Below are positions 55,118 to 63,652 of a DNA stretch of 64,000 nt, piece after piece. The notes beneath the pieces were generated by a model that saw only the letters and a program-made list of their open reading frames with translations, was not told the origin of the DNA and made no database searches. Source of the DNA: Variovorax davisae (GTDB lineage: Bacteria > Pseudomonadota > Gammaproteobacteria > Burkholderiales > Burkholderiaceae_C); NCBI RefSeq assembly GCF_030316845.1, contig NZ_JASZYS010000014.1, positions 62,001-126,000 on the forward strand. The letters are read 5' to 3'. The position numbers and the translations under genes are program-made. Numbering within the stretch: the first letter of the stretch is position 1; each line of letters opens with the position of its first letter.

Positions 55118-55504
55118 TCATTTCTTTTGCAGTCCGGGCACGGTCATCTCGAACCAGATGACGTCCAGCACCGGGCGCTTCAGCTTGGTCGGGTTGGCGG
55201 CATACCAGCGGTCGACGCCGTCGCGCACGCTGTCGAGGGTCTGGCCCTGCATCCCCTTGGCCATGCGCGGCACGATGCTCTGGGCGTCCGAGGGCGGCGT
55301 CGCGCCGTGGTAGGCGCGCTCGACCTGGACCATGTTGGCGACACCGACCAGGTAGGCTTTCTTGACGGCCTCGCTCGAGCCTGTCCATTGTTCGCCGTTG
55401 ACCATGGCGACTTCGGCTGCGCGGCCCGTGCCCCAGGCCATGCCGATGGCGAGTGCGCAGGTGGCGATCAGGGCCGCGCGTCCCGGAAGGGTCAGTGCTT
55501 TCAT
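55118..55504 (-). CDS. secreted hypothetical protein
   Basis: A 128-residue exported protein. The signal peptide (RAALIATCALAIGMAWGTGRAA) is followed by a compact domain with VNGEQWTGSSEAVKKAYLVG, AQSIVPRMAKGMQG and a Trp/Tyr-containing tail (VDRWYAANPTKL). No domain is recognised with confidence. AAGGAG 8 bp upstream of the ATG at 55502-55504 supports the start. It is 11 bp upstream of the glycine-zipper gene and may be the first gene of that small-envelope operon. Confidence 0.72.
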   Translation of the reverse strand: MKALTLPGRAALIATCALAIGMAWGTGRAAEVAMVNGEQWTGSSEAVKKAYLVGVANMVQVERAYHGATPPSDAQSIVPRMAKGMQGQTLDSVRDGVDRWYAANPTKLKRPVLDVIWFEMTVPGLQKK

Positions 55505-55653
55505 GGCATCTCCTTGAGGACTTCCCGCTTGCATTCTTCCCTGCAACAAAGTCCGGTGCAAGGCCTTTTCGCGCGGCGTCGCCGGGCCATGACCGGGCCG
55601 CCCGATCCGAAGCAGAATCGGGTCTCACCCCGGACTCTCGAAGGATGGACGAA

Positions 55654-55881
55654 ATGGATGCGGAAGATTTCAACGCACGGCTGCGATCGCTCGAGCTGAG
55701 GGCTGTCGCCCAGACCGCGGCCCTCGCGGTCCTGCTCCAGGAGCAGCCCAACGCATCGGCCAAGCTGCACATGGTGGCCGAGCACCTGGTCGACGCGCCC
55801 CCGATTCCCTTGTCCGATGAAGACCTGGTCAAGGTCGCCGCCTACATCCAGGCGATGCTGGGCGGACCCTGGATCGACTAG
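55654..55881 (+). CDS. small hypothetical protein
   Basis: A 75-residue acidic, helical protein (MDAEDFNARLRSLELRAVAQ, ending YIQAMLGGPWID). No recognised domain. The start at 55654 is chosen because AAGGATGGA lies 8 bp upstream; an ATG at 55645 would sit on that ribosome-binding site. Its TAG interleaves with the stop of the convergent dehydrogenase (CTAG at 55878-55881), which supports it being a real gene. Confidence 0.6.
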   Translation: MDAEDFNARLRSLELRAVAQTAALAVLLQEQPNASAKLHMVAEHLVDAPPIPLSDEDLVKVAAYIQAMLGGPWID

Positions 55882-58800
55882 GGCGATGCCGGTGTCGCCA
55901 GCTGCCGGTCGAGCAGCACCGCGACGTGGACCGCCTCGCGCTGCGCGCCGTCGGCGATCTGGTGCCGGCAGCTGGTGCCGTCGGCCACCACGATCGCGTC
56001 GGGCCGACGGCGCAGCGCCGGCAGCAGGCTGGCTTCCGCCATCTGCATCGAGATCTCGTAATGGGCCGCCTCGTAGCCGAAGCTCCCGGCCATGCCGCAG
56101 CAGGAACTCTCGATCAACTCCGGCCTGGCGCCGGGAATCAGCCCCAGCACGTCGAGGATCGGGCTCACCGCGCCGAAGGCCTTCTGGTGGCAGTGGCCAT
56201 GCAGCAGGATCGGCTTGTCCACCGCCTTGAGCGCCAGCTGGAACCGGCCCGCCTTCACCTCACGCGCGATGAACTCCTCGAACAGCAGGGCCTGGCCCGC
56301 CACCGTCTCGGCCTTGGCCCCGAGGCCCATGACCAGCGTCTCGTCGCGCAAGGTCAGCAGGCACGAGGGCTCGAGGCCGACGATCGCGATGCCGGCTTCG
56401 GCCAGCGGCAGCAGCGCATCGATCAGCGCACCGGCCCTGGCCCTGGCCTCGTCCACCATGCCGCTGGCGAGGTAGGTGCGGCCGCAGCAGTGATGGCCGC
56501 CGTCCTTTCGCACCGTGTGCAGCAGGTAGCCGGCGGACCTGAGCACGCGCGCGGCGGCCCAGGCGTTCTGGCTTTCGAAGTTGCCGTTGAAGGTGTCGAC
56601 GAAAAGCACCGCCACCTTCTGTCCGCTTCGCGCGGCGGCGAGGGCCTGCTCGCGGCTCGCGAACATCGATGGGTCGCCGGCCCGCCAGAAGGTGTCGCTG
56701 CGCCACGCGGGCAGCGAGCGCCGGGCTGAAAGACCCAGCATTTTCTCGCCCAGCCAGCGCGCGCCGGGCACGCTGTTGCGCAGGTTGAGCAGCCCCGGCA
56801 CCCGGCTGGCCAGGTGGGCATAGTCCGGCAGGCGGGCGATCAGCTTGTCCTTGAGCGTGTGGCCGTGCTTCTTCTTGTAGTGCGCCAGGAACTCGATCTT
56901 CATCTTCGCCATGTCGACGCCCGTCGGGCAGTCGCGCTTGCACCCCTTGCAGCCGACGCACAGGTCCATCGTCTCGTGCATGGCCTCGCTGGTGAAGGCG
57001 TCGGGGCCGAGCTGGCCCGAGATCGCCAGGCGCAGCGTGTTGGCGCGACCGCGCGTCAGGTGCTGCTCGTCGCGCGTCACCCGGTAGCTCGGGCACATGG
57101 TGCCGGCGTCGAATTTGCGGCAATGGCCGTTGTTGTTGCACATCTCGACGGCCTTGGCGAAGCCGCCCGTGAGGTCGCCGCCGGTGCCCGGCGCGGTGGT
57201 CGCTTCCGTCACCGGATCGGCCTGCACGTTCCATGCGGACCAGTCGAGCACCGGCGTGAGCGGGATGCGCCGGTAGGGCTTGGGGGCCGTCGCCGGCGCG
57301 AAGCGGAACAGCGCGCCGTCGTCCATCTTCGGCGGATCGATGATCTTGCCGGGGTTGAAGAGATGGATCGGGTCGAGCTTCTGCTTGATGGCGCGGAAGG
57401 CCTCGTTGAGGGCCGGGCCGAACTGCCATTCGATCCACTCGCCGCGGCACAGGCCGTCGCCGTGCTCGCCGCTGAAGGCGCCCTTGTACTTGCGCACCAG
57501 CGCGCCCGCTTCCTCGGCGATGGCGCGCATCTTGGATGCACCGTCGGTGCGCATGTCCAGGATGGGCCGCACGTGCAGCGTGCCGACCGAGGCGTGGGCA
57601 TACCAGGTGCCGCGGCTGCCGTGCCTGGCGAACACTTCGGTGAGCCCGTCGGTGTAGTCCGCCAGGTGCTCGAGCGGCACCGCGCAGTCCTCGATGAAGC
57701 TCACCGGCTTGCCGTCGCCCTTGAGGCTCATCATGATGTTGAGGCCGGCCTTGCGGACTTCCCACAGGTTCTTCTGCGGCGCGTCCTCGCGCATCTCGAC
57801 CACGCTGCCGGGCAGGCCGAGCTCGCCCATCAGGTCCACCAGGTCCTTCAGCCTCGGCAGCAGCGACGCCTTGTCGCCGCCCGAGAACTCGACCAGCAGG
57901 ATGGCGGCGGGCCGGCCGATCAGCGCGGTCTCGACGGTCGGCCTGAAGGCGGGGTTGGCGAGGCTCAGCTCGAACATCGTGCGATCGACCAGCTCGACCG
58001 CGGTGGGGCCGAGCTTGACGATGTGCTGCGCCGCCTCCATGGCGGCGCGAAAGCTCGGGAAGTTGACGACGCCGAGCACCTTCGCGCGCGGCAGGTCAGC
58101 GAGCTTGAGCGTCAGGCTGCGGGTGTAGGCCAGCGTGCCTTCGGCGCCGATGAGCAGGTGCGCCAGGTTGACGCTGCCGTCCGCCGTGTAGGGCTTCTCG
58201 CTCTGGTTGTCGAAGATGTCGAGGTTGTAGCCGCCGACCCGGCGCATCACCTTGGGCCAGCGCGCATGGATCTCGCTGCGGTGCTGAAGCACCAGCTGCC
58301 GCACATGCAGCGCGATGTCGCTGGCCCTCGCACCCAGGTTCGAGACCGGGCCGAAGTCGACCAGTTCGCCGTCGGACAGCCAGGCGCTGGCGCCGGCCAC
58401 GTTGTGCACCATGTTGCCGTAGGCGATGGAGCGCGAGCCGCAGGAGTTGTTGCCCGCCATGCCGCCGAGCGTGGCCTGCGCGCTGGTCGACACGTCGACC
58501 GGAAACCACAGCCCGTGCGGCTTGAGCTGCGCGTTGAGGTGGTCGAGCACGATGCCCGGCTCCACCGTGACGGTGCGGCGCTCGAGATCGAGATCCAGCA
58601 AGCGCCGGAAGTGCTTGCTGTTGTCGATCACCAGCGCCGCGCCGGTCGTCTGGCCGCACTGGCTGGTGCCGCCGCCGCGTGCCAGCACCGGCACCTTGAG
58701 ATCGCGCGCCACATCGATGGCCGTCGCGATGTCGCGCTCGGACTTCGGCACCAGCACGCCGACCGGCACGATCTGGTAGATCGACGCATCGGTCGCATAG

Positions 58801-58937
58801 CGGCCGCGCGATGCGTCGTCGAAGAGCACTTCGCCCTGGGTCTCGGCCGCCAGGCGCCTGGCCAGCAGCGCGCAGGTTTCGTTGGGGGGCAGGACGGTAC
58901 CGGCTGGCTGCAGATGGCTGGCGGGCTCGATGCGCAT
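55878..58937 (-). CDS. FAD/FMN- and 4Fe-4S-containing 2-hydroxyacid dehydrogenase (YdiJ-like)
   Basis: A 1019-residue fusion of an FAD-binding type-4 (VAO/PCMH) dehydrogenase with a C-terminal Fe-S and heterodisulfide-reductase-like half. N-terminal: VLARGGGTSQCGQTTGAALVI and MAGNNSCGSRSIAYGNM bind FAD; HASVGTLHVRPIL and GAFSGEHGDG are in the substrate domain. C-terminal: CNNNGHC and CVGCKGCKRDC provide Fe-S ligands, followed by two CCG motifs (HHCCGRTY, SSCCGMAGSFG). The family oxidises D-2-hydroxyacids such as D-lactate, glycolate or D-2-hydroxyglutarate into the quinone pool. Next to a serine-glyoxylate-type aminotransferase, glycolate/glyoxylate chemistry is plausible. Confidence 0.93.
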   Translation of the reverse strand: MRIEPASHLQPAGTVLPPNETCALLARRLAAETQGEVLFDDASRGRYATDASIYQIVPVGVLVPKSERDIATAIDVARDLKVPVLARGGGTSQCGQTTGAALVIDNSKHFRRLLDLDLERRTVTVEPGIVLDHLNAQLKPHGLWFPVDVSTSAQATLGGMAGNNSCGSRSIAYGNMVHNVAGASAWLSDGELVDFGPVSNLGARASDIALHVRQLVLQHRSEIHARWPKVMRRVGGYNLDIFDNQSEKPYTADGSVNLAHLLIGAEGTLAYTRSLTLKLADLPRAKVLGVVNFPSFRAAMEAAQHIVKLGPTAVELVDRTMFELSLANPAFRPTVETALIGRPAAILLVEFSGGDKASLLPRLKDLVDLMGELGLPGSVVEMREDAPQKNLWEVRKAGLNIMMSLKGDGKPVSFIEDCAVPLEHLADYTDGLTEVFARHGSRGTWYAHASVGTLHVRPILDMRTDGASKMRAIAEEAGALVRKYKGAFSGEHGDGLCRGEWIEWQFGPALNEAFRAIKQKLDPIHLFNPGKIIDPPKMDDGALFRFAPATAPKPYRRIPLTPVLDWSAWNVQADPVTEATTAPGTGGDLTGGFAKAVEMCNNNGHCRKFDAGTMCPSYRVTRDEQHLTRGRANTLRLAISGQLGPDAFTSEAMHETMDLCVGCKGCKRDCPTGVDMAKMKIEFLAHYKKKHGHTLKDKLIARLPDYAHLASRVPGLLNLRNSVPGARWLGEKMLGLSARRSLPAWRSDTFWRAGDPSMFASREQALAAARSGQKVAVLFVDTFNGNFESQNAWAAARVLRSAGYLLHTVRKDGGHHCCGRTYLASGMVDEARARAGALIDALLPLAEAGIAIVGLEPSCLLTLRDETLVMGLGAKAETVAGQALLFEEFIAREVKAGRFQLALKAVDKPILLHGHCHQKAFGAVSPILDVLGLIPGARPELIESSCCGMAGSFGYEAAHYEISMQMAEASLLPALRRRPDAIVVADGTSCRHQIADGAQREAVHVAVLLDRQLATPASP

Positions 58938-58947
58938 GGGGTGGACT

Positions 58948-59643
58948 TCAGGTCTTGGCCGCTGGGGCCCGTGGATAGATTTCGCCGGCGCGCAGGAGCT
59001 CCAGCACGGTGTCGCGCTTGCGGTTCAGGTGCTCGAGCAGCACCTGCCGCATCGCGGCGGGGTCGCGCGCGCTCAGGGCTTCGATCATTCGCTCGTGCTC
59101 GGCCACCGCGCCGGCCCACTTGGCCTCGTTCTGGTTGGTGCGAAAGCGCAGCGACTGCACGCGCGCATTGACGGCGCGGTAGGTGCTGGTCAGCACCGGG
59201 TTCTTGGCCGCGTCGTTGATGGCGGCGTGGATGCGGGCGTTGATGCGGTAGTAGCCGGAGAGGTCGCGGCGCGCGAAGCAGGCCATCATCTCGTAGTGCA
59301 GCGCGCGCAGTTCGGCCAGCTCGCCGTCGGTGATGCGCTGCGCCGCCAGCTCGCCCGACATCGCTTCGAGCATCGACAGCAGCTCGAAGGTGTTGACCAC
59401 GTCGGCCTCGGTCAGCTTGACGGCCACCGCGCCGCGATTGGGCAGCAGGTCGACCAGCCCCTCGGCCGCCAGCAGCTTGATGGCCTCGCGCAGCGGCGTG
59501 CGCGAGACCCGCAGCTGCTCGCACAGCGCGCGCTCGTTGAGCTTGGCGCCGGGTGCGATCTGCCCTTCGATCAGCATCGTGCGCAAGCGCGACGCAACCT
59601 GGTCATGCAGCGCAAGGCGCGAGATTTCGATCACTTCAGCCAT
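58948..59643 (-). CDS. GntR family regulator, FCD subfamily
   Basis: A 231-residue regulator. The winged helix is at residues ~10-72 (LCEQLRVSRTPLREAIKLLAAEGLV, then NRGAVAV). The FCD domain has RINARIHAAINDAAKNPVL and the HERMIEALSARD pattern. The ATG at 59643 is supported by AGAGGAAA. It lies upstream of the dehydrogenase gene on the same strand and is divergent from the aminotransferase; the palindromes at 59667 and 59732 are its probable targets. Confidence 0.9.
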   Translation of the reverse strand: MAEVIEISRLALHDQVASRLRTMLIEGQIAPGAKLNERALCEQLRVSRTPLREAIKLLAAEGLVDLLPNRGAVAVKLTEADVVNTFELLSMLEAMSGELAAQRITDGELAELRALHYEMMACFARRDLSGYYRINARIHAAINDAAKNPVLTSTYRAVNARVQSLRFRTNQNEAKWAGAVAEHERMIEALSARDPAAMRQVLLEHLNRKRDTVLELLRAGEIYPRAPAAKT

Positions 59644-59666
59644 GGCTTCATTTCCTCTGAGATGCA

Positions 59667-59680
59667 TTTTGAATGCAAAT
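59667..59680. promoter_or_regulatory. degenerate copy of the TTTTGCATGCAAAA operator
   Basis: TTTTGAATGCAAAT matches the central 14 bp of the palindrome at 59732 in 12 of 14 positions. It lies 24 bp from the gntR start, so it is a candidate autoregulatory site. Centre-to-centre distance to the main site is 66 bp. Confidence 0.4.
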
Positions 59681-59731
59681 TTACGATGCATCAATCATTG
59701 TGCGTAGGGGATAACGATCATGAATTTTTGT

Positions 59732-59747
59732 GTTTTGCATGCAAAAC
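59732..59747. promoter_or_regulatory. 16-bp perfect palindromic operator
   Basis: GTTTTGCATGCAAAAC is a perfect 8+8 dyad in an AT-rich island, 21 bp before the aminotransferase ATG at 59768. Its position and symmetry make it the likely GntR operator. It also argues against a start for the aminotransferase at 59720, which would put the operator inside the coding sequence. Confidence 0.6.
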
Positions 59748-59767
59748 TGGAAAGGAAAGGACAGTCC

Positions 59768-61009
59768 ATGCTTCAACTCGACGCCCATCCCACCGGCAGG
59801 CACTTCCTGCAGATCCCCGGCCCGAGCCCGGTGCCCGACCGCATCCTGCGCGCGATGAGCCTGCCCACCATCGACCATCGCGGGCCCGAGTTCGGCGCGC
59901 TCGGCCGCAAGGTGCTGGCCGGCATCCGGCAGGTCTTCAAGACGCAGCATCCGGTCGTCATCTATCCGGCCTCGGGCACCGGGGCGTGGGAGGCCGCGCT
60001 GTCGAACACGCTGAGCCCGGGCGACCACGTGCTGATGTTCGAGACCGGCCACTTCGCCTCGCTCTGGCAGAAGATGGCCGCGCGCCTGGGCATCTCGACC
60101 GAGTTCCTCGCCTATGGCGGCGCCGATACGCAGCTCCCGCAGGCAGCGGGCTGGCGCCGCGGCGTGCAGGCCGACCTGATCGAAGCGCGCCTGCGCAAGG
60201 ACACCGAGAAGAAGATCAAGGCCGTGTGCGTGGTGCACAACGAGACTTCGACCGGCGTCACCTCCGACATCGCCGCGGTGCGCCGCGCCATCGATGCGGC
60301 GGGCCACCCTGCGCTGCTGATGGTCGACAGCATCTCCGGCCTGGCGAGCGCCGACTTCCGCCACGACGAATGGGGCGTGGACGTGACCATCAGCGGCTCG
60401 CAGAAGGGCTTGATGCTGCCGCCTGGCATCAGCTTCAACGCGATCTCGCCGCGGGCGCTCGAAGCGATGAAGAGCGCCAGGCTGCCGCGCTCGTTCTGGG
60501 CCTGGGACGAGATCGTCGAGATGAACAAGGACGGCTACTGGCCCTACACGCCCAACACCAACCTGCTCTACGGCCTGTCGGAATCGCTGGACATGCTCCT
60601 CGGCGAAGGGCTCGACAACGTCTTCGCGCGCCACCAGCGCTGGGCCGCGGGCGTGCGCGCCGCGGTCAACGCATGGGGCCTGCCGATCCAGTGCGCCGAC
60701 CCGGCCGTGTACTCGCCGGTGCTCACCGGCGTGATCACGCCCGAGGGCGTCGACGCCGATGCGGTGCGCCGCCTCATCCATCATCGCTTCGACCTGTCGC
60801 TCGGCACCGGGCTGGGCAAGCTCAAGGGCCGCATGTTCCGCATGGGCCACCTCGGCGACAGCAACGACCTGACGCTGGTCGCGATGGTCGCCGGCGTCGA
60901 GATGGGCCTGAAGCTCTCGGGCGTGAAGCTCGCCGGCAGCGGCGTGCAGGCGTCGATGGACTACTTCGCCGGCCACGCGGCGCCGGCCGCGCTGCAGAAG
61001 GCCGCCTGA
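59768..61009 (+). CDS. class V aminotransferase (serine-glyoxylate type)
   Basis: A 413-residue PLP enzyme of fold type I, class V. GRHFLQIPGPSPVPDRIL opens the protein as in serine-glyoxylate and alanine-glyoxylate aminotransferases. PASGTGAWEAALSN and the ND/SS blocks in between bind the cofactor. The Schiff-base lysine is K213 in SGSQKGLMLPPG. It transfers the amino group from serine or alanine to glyoxylate, giving glycine. The ATG at 59768 has AAAGGA upstream. A Bug binding-protein gene follows 34 bp later, and the 2-hydroxyacid dehydrogenase lies divergently beyond the GntR gene. Confidence 0.92.
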   Translation: MLQLDAHPTGRHFLQIPGPSPVPDRILRAMSLPTIDHRGPEFGALGRKVLAGIRQVFKTQHPVVIYPASGTGAWEAALSNTLSPGDHVLMFETGHFASLWQKMAARLGISTEFLAYGGADTQLPQAAGWRRGVQADLIEARLRKDTEKKIKAVCVVHNETSTGVTSDIAAVRRAIDAAGHPALLMVDSISGLASADFRHDEWGVDVTISGSQKGLMLPPGISFNAISPRALEAMKSARLPRSFWAWDEIVEMNKDGYWPYTPNTNLLYGLSESLDMLLGEGLDNVFARHQRWAAGVRAAVNAWGLPIQCADPAVYSPVLTGVITPEGVDADAVRRLIHHRFDLSLGTGLGKLKGRMFRMGHLGDSNDLTLVAMVAGVEMGLKLSGVKLAGSGVQASMDYFAGHAAPAALQKAA

Positions 61010-61043
61010 GCGCCGGCACGTCACTCAAAACAACGGAGACACC

Positions 61044-62021
61044 ATGCAAAGACGTTCCTTCATCCAGGCCGCGGGCGCCGCTGCGGCGGCCCTGGGCGTG
61101 CCCAGCGTGTTCGCCCAGGAATGGCCCACCGGCCCGGTGCGCATCGTGGTCGGCTTCCCGCCGGGCGGCGGCACCGACGCGCTGGCCCGGGTGGTGGCGC
61201 AGAAGCTGTCCGTGATGTGGAACCAGACGGTCATCGTCGAGAACAAGGGCGGCGTCGCGGGCGTGCTGGCCGCCGAGTACGTGTCGACGCAGCCGAGCGA
61301 CGGCAGCACGCTGCTGATGGCGCACATCAACAGCCACGCGCTGGCGCCCAGCCTGCAGCCCAAGCTGCGCTACGACGTGCAGCGCGACTTCGTGCCGATC
61401 GTGCTGGTCGGCGTCACGCCCAACCTGCTGATCGCCAGCCCGACGCAGAAGGCGGTGACGGTGAAGGACATCGTCGCCCTGTGCGCCGCGGAGCCCGGCA
61501 AGGTGAGCTTCGGCTCGGCCGGTGCCGGCTCGGCGCAGCATCTGGCGCTGGAGATGTTCAAGCTGCAGGCCAAGGTCGATGCGATGCACGTGCCCTACAA
61601 GGGCAGCGGGCCGTTGCTGGCCGACCTGATGGGCAGCCAGATCCAGTACAGCTTCGAGACCATGACCGCCGCGACCCCGCACGTGAAGAGCGGCAAGGTG
61701 ATCGGCGTGGCGCAGACGCGGCTCAAGCGCGCCAAGGGCCATCCCGGCATCCCGACCATGCAGGAGCAGGGTTTCGAGGGCTTCGAAGCCACCACCTGGT
61801 ACGGGCTCGCCGGCCCCGGCAAGCTGCCGGCGGCGATCGCCGACAAGATCAACCGCGACGTCAACACGGTGCTGGCGATGCCCGACGTGCAGGAGCGCCT
61901 CGACACCTACGGCGCCGAGGACGGCGGCGGTTCGCGCGACAAGTTCGCGAAGTTCATCTCGAGCGAGATCGACAAGTGGGCGCGCGTGGTGCGCGACGGC
62001 AAGGTCAAGGTCGACGCCTGA
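61044..62021 (+). CDS. Bug family periplasmic substrate-binding protein
   Basis: A 325-residue tripartite-tricarboxylate-type (Bug) receptor. Residues 1-25 carry a twin-arginine-like signal (QRRSFIQAAGAAAAALG). The mature start has the Bug signature WPTGPVRIVVGFPPGGGTDALAR, followed by IVENKGGVAGVLAAEYV and YKGSGPLLADLMGSQI. Bug proteins bind small carboxylates or amides; most are orphans with no transporter subunits nearby, as here. Co-transcribed with the aminotransferase, so its ligand may be related to glyoxylate or hydroxyacid metabolism. Confidence 0.92.
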   Translation: MQRRSFIQAAGAAAAALGVPSVFAQEWPTGPVRIVVGFPPGGGTDALARVVAQKLSVMWNQTVIVENKGGVAGVLAAEYVSTQPSDGSTLLMAHINSHALAPSLQPKLRYDVQRDFVPIVLVGVTPNLLIASPTQKAVTVKDIVALCAAEPGKVSFGSAGAGSAQHLALEMFKLQAKVDAMHVPYKGSGPLLADLMGSQIQYSFETMTAATPHVKSGKVIGVAQTRLKRAKGHPGIPTMQEQGFEGFEATTWYGLAGPGKLPAAIADKINRDVNTVLAMPDVQERLDTYGAEDGGGSRDKFAKFISSEIDKWARVVRDGKVKVDA

Positions 62022-62039
62022 GGGCCGGCTGGCGCCGCG

Positions 62040-62642
62040 TCAGGGCTGATTCAACTGCGCGTAGGGCACGAAGGCGGCGCCGCCCCAGTTGGCCTGCAGC
62101 AGGACGCCCTTGTCGGTGAACTGGTAGGTCGAGACGAAGGGGTTGAAGGAGGTCGACAGGTCGGCCGACGCGCCCGCCGTGTTCAGCTTCATGGTGGCGT
62201 CGGCCGAGGCGGCGACGTCGGCGCCCAGCTTGCGGAACTGGTCGAACACTTCGCGGTTCTTGAACACCATCACCTGCCGGAAATCCTTGTAGCCGATGCC
62301 CGGCCCGGTCCCGGCGCGGGTTGCGATCATGAAGGTGTTGGCCTGCGTCGCGTTGTCGACCAGTACGCCGGTGCCGCGCGCCCCGACGAAGAGAACGACG
62401 TTGATCTGCGAGGAATCGAAGACCGCGTAGCCGACCGCCTTGCCCACCTCCTCGCGGGCCTGCGGCTTTTGCGCGAAGAGCTCCGCGAGCGTGCGGTCGC
62501 GCATGGCGAGGATGTCCGCCTTGGCCTTGGGGACTTCGGCAGCCGGCAGCGTGGGTTGCACCGAGCCGGCGCCCTGGGTGGATCCCGAGGCGCAGGCCGA
62601 CAGCAGCGCGGGCAGCAAGACCATCCAGGCAAGACGTTTCAT
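62040..62642 (-). CDS. SYLF/YSC84-like lipoprotein
   Basis: A 200-residue lipoprotein. The lipobox LLSAC gives acylated Cys17. After a short linker, AVGYAVFDSSQINVVLFVGARGTGVLVDN and a GPGIGYKDFRQVMVFKNREVFDQF block match the bacterial SYLF (YSC84) lipid-binding domain. Role probably in the outer membrane; the exact function is unknown. It is convergent with the Bug gene and divergent from modA. Confidence 0.85.
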   Translation of the reverse strand: MKRLAWMVLLPALLSACASGSTQGAGSVQPTLPAAEVPKAKADILAMRDRTLAELFAQKPQAREEVGKAVGYAVFDSSQINVVLFVGARGTGVLVDNATQANTFMIATRAGTGPGIGYKDFRQVMVFKNREVFDQFRKLGADVAASADATMKLNTAGASADLSTSFNPFVSTYQFTDKGVLLQANWGGAAFVPYAQLNQP

Positions 62643-62830
62643 GTCGAAGTCCTATGGCGCGGGCCAGGGGGTGCGGCGCGGTCGCCGGCGGGTGCGTGCC
62701 ATTGTGCCGCGTCGCCGGATGAGGCGGGGGGCATTTCGGACCGGGGCGCCGGCGTCGGTGCGCCGGGGGCGTGCGGCGGAACTGCGGCTGGCCGCGGGCC
62801 GACAAATGCGTGCCTCGAAGGGTTGCTATC

Positions 62831-62857
62831 ATCGCTATTCCCAAATTGAATAGCGAT
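62831..62857. promoter_or_regulatory. ModE-like inverted repeat upstream of modA
   Basis: ATCGCTATTC-N7-GAATAGCGAT has perfect 10-bp arms and ends 15 bp before the modA ATG. The outer ATCGCTAT/ATAGCGAT halves resemble the known ModE consensus (ATCG.TATATA-N6-TATATA.CGAT). Molybdate-bound ModE at this site would repress modA. The rest of the 230-bp gap is GC-rich with nothing else recognised. Confidence 0.7.
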
Positions 62858-62872
62858 CGAGAGGAACCGGCC

Positions 62873-63634
62873 ATGACGATTTTCCCGAGGCTTCGCAGCG
62901 CGGCCCTGGTCGCGACGCTGTTGCTCGGCAGCGCTGCCTGCAGCGCGCAGGAACTGGTCGTCTCCGCCGCCGCCAGCCTGACGAACGCCTTCCAGGCGGC
63001 CGGCAAGGCCTTCGAGCAGGCCCGGCCGGGTGCCAGGCTCACCTTCAATTTCGCCGCATCCGGTCCCCTGTTGGCCCAGATCCAGCAGGGCGCGCCGGTC
63101 GACGTGTTCGCCTCCGCCGACCAGGAGACCATGAACCGCGCCGCCAGCGCCAACCTGATCGCGCCGGCGACGCGGGTCGACTTCGCGGCCAACACGCTGG
63201 TGCTGATCGTGCCCGCGGCTTCGACCCAGGCGCCGAAGCAGCTGGGCGCGCTGGCGAACCCGTCGTTCCAGCGCATCTCGACCGGCACGCCGGCGACGGT
63301 CCCGGTCGGGCGCTACACCATGGAGGCGATCGACAAGGCCGGCCTCACGGCGCCGCTGCAATCGCGCTGGATCTACGGCGAGAGCGTGCGCCAGGTGCTC
63401 AACTACGTGGCCCGCGGCGAGGTCGATGCCGGCTTCGTCTACCGCACCGACGCGCTGATCGAGCCCGAGAAGACCCGCATCGTGCTGACGATCCCGACCA
63501 CCACGCCCGTGACCTATCCGATCGCGCAGATCGCCGGCAGCAAGAACGCCGCCCTGGCCGGCGAGTTCATCGCCTTCGTGCGCAGCGCGCCAGGCCAGGA
63601 GATCCTCCAGCGCCACGGCTTCTCGAAGCCCTGA
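62873..63634 (+). CDS. modA: molybdate ABC transporter substrate-binding protein
   Basis: A 253-residue periplasmic binding protein for molybdate or tungstate. A Sec signal peptide ends near residue 26 (LLLGSAACSAQ). The mature protein begins ELVVSAAASLTNAFQ, the ModA hallmark that holds the anion by Ser side chains, with FNFAASGPLLAQIQQGAPVDVFASAD and VARGEVDAGFVYRTDA further on. It precedes modB by 18 bp and follows the ModE-like repeat. The ATG at 62873 is preferred over a far upstream start. Confidence 0.95.
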   Translation: MTIFPRLRSAALVATLLLGSAACSAQELVVSAAASLTNAFQAAGKAFEQARPGARLTFNFAASGPLLAQIQQGAPVDVFASADQETMNRAASANLIAPATRVDFAANTLVLIVPAASTQAPKQLGALANPSFQRISTGTPATVPVGRYTMEAIDKAGLTAPLQSRWIYGESVRQVLNYVARGEVDAGFVYRTDALIEPEKTRIVLTIPTTTPVTYPIAQIAGSKNAALAGEFIAFVRSAPGQEILQRHGFSKP

Positions 63635-63652
63635 CGCGGCGCCAGGCAGCAC

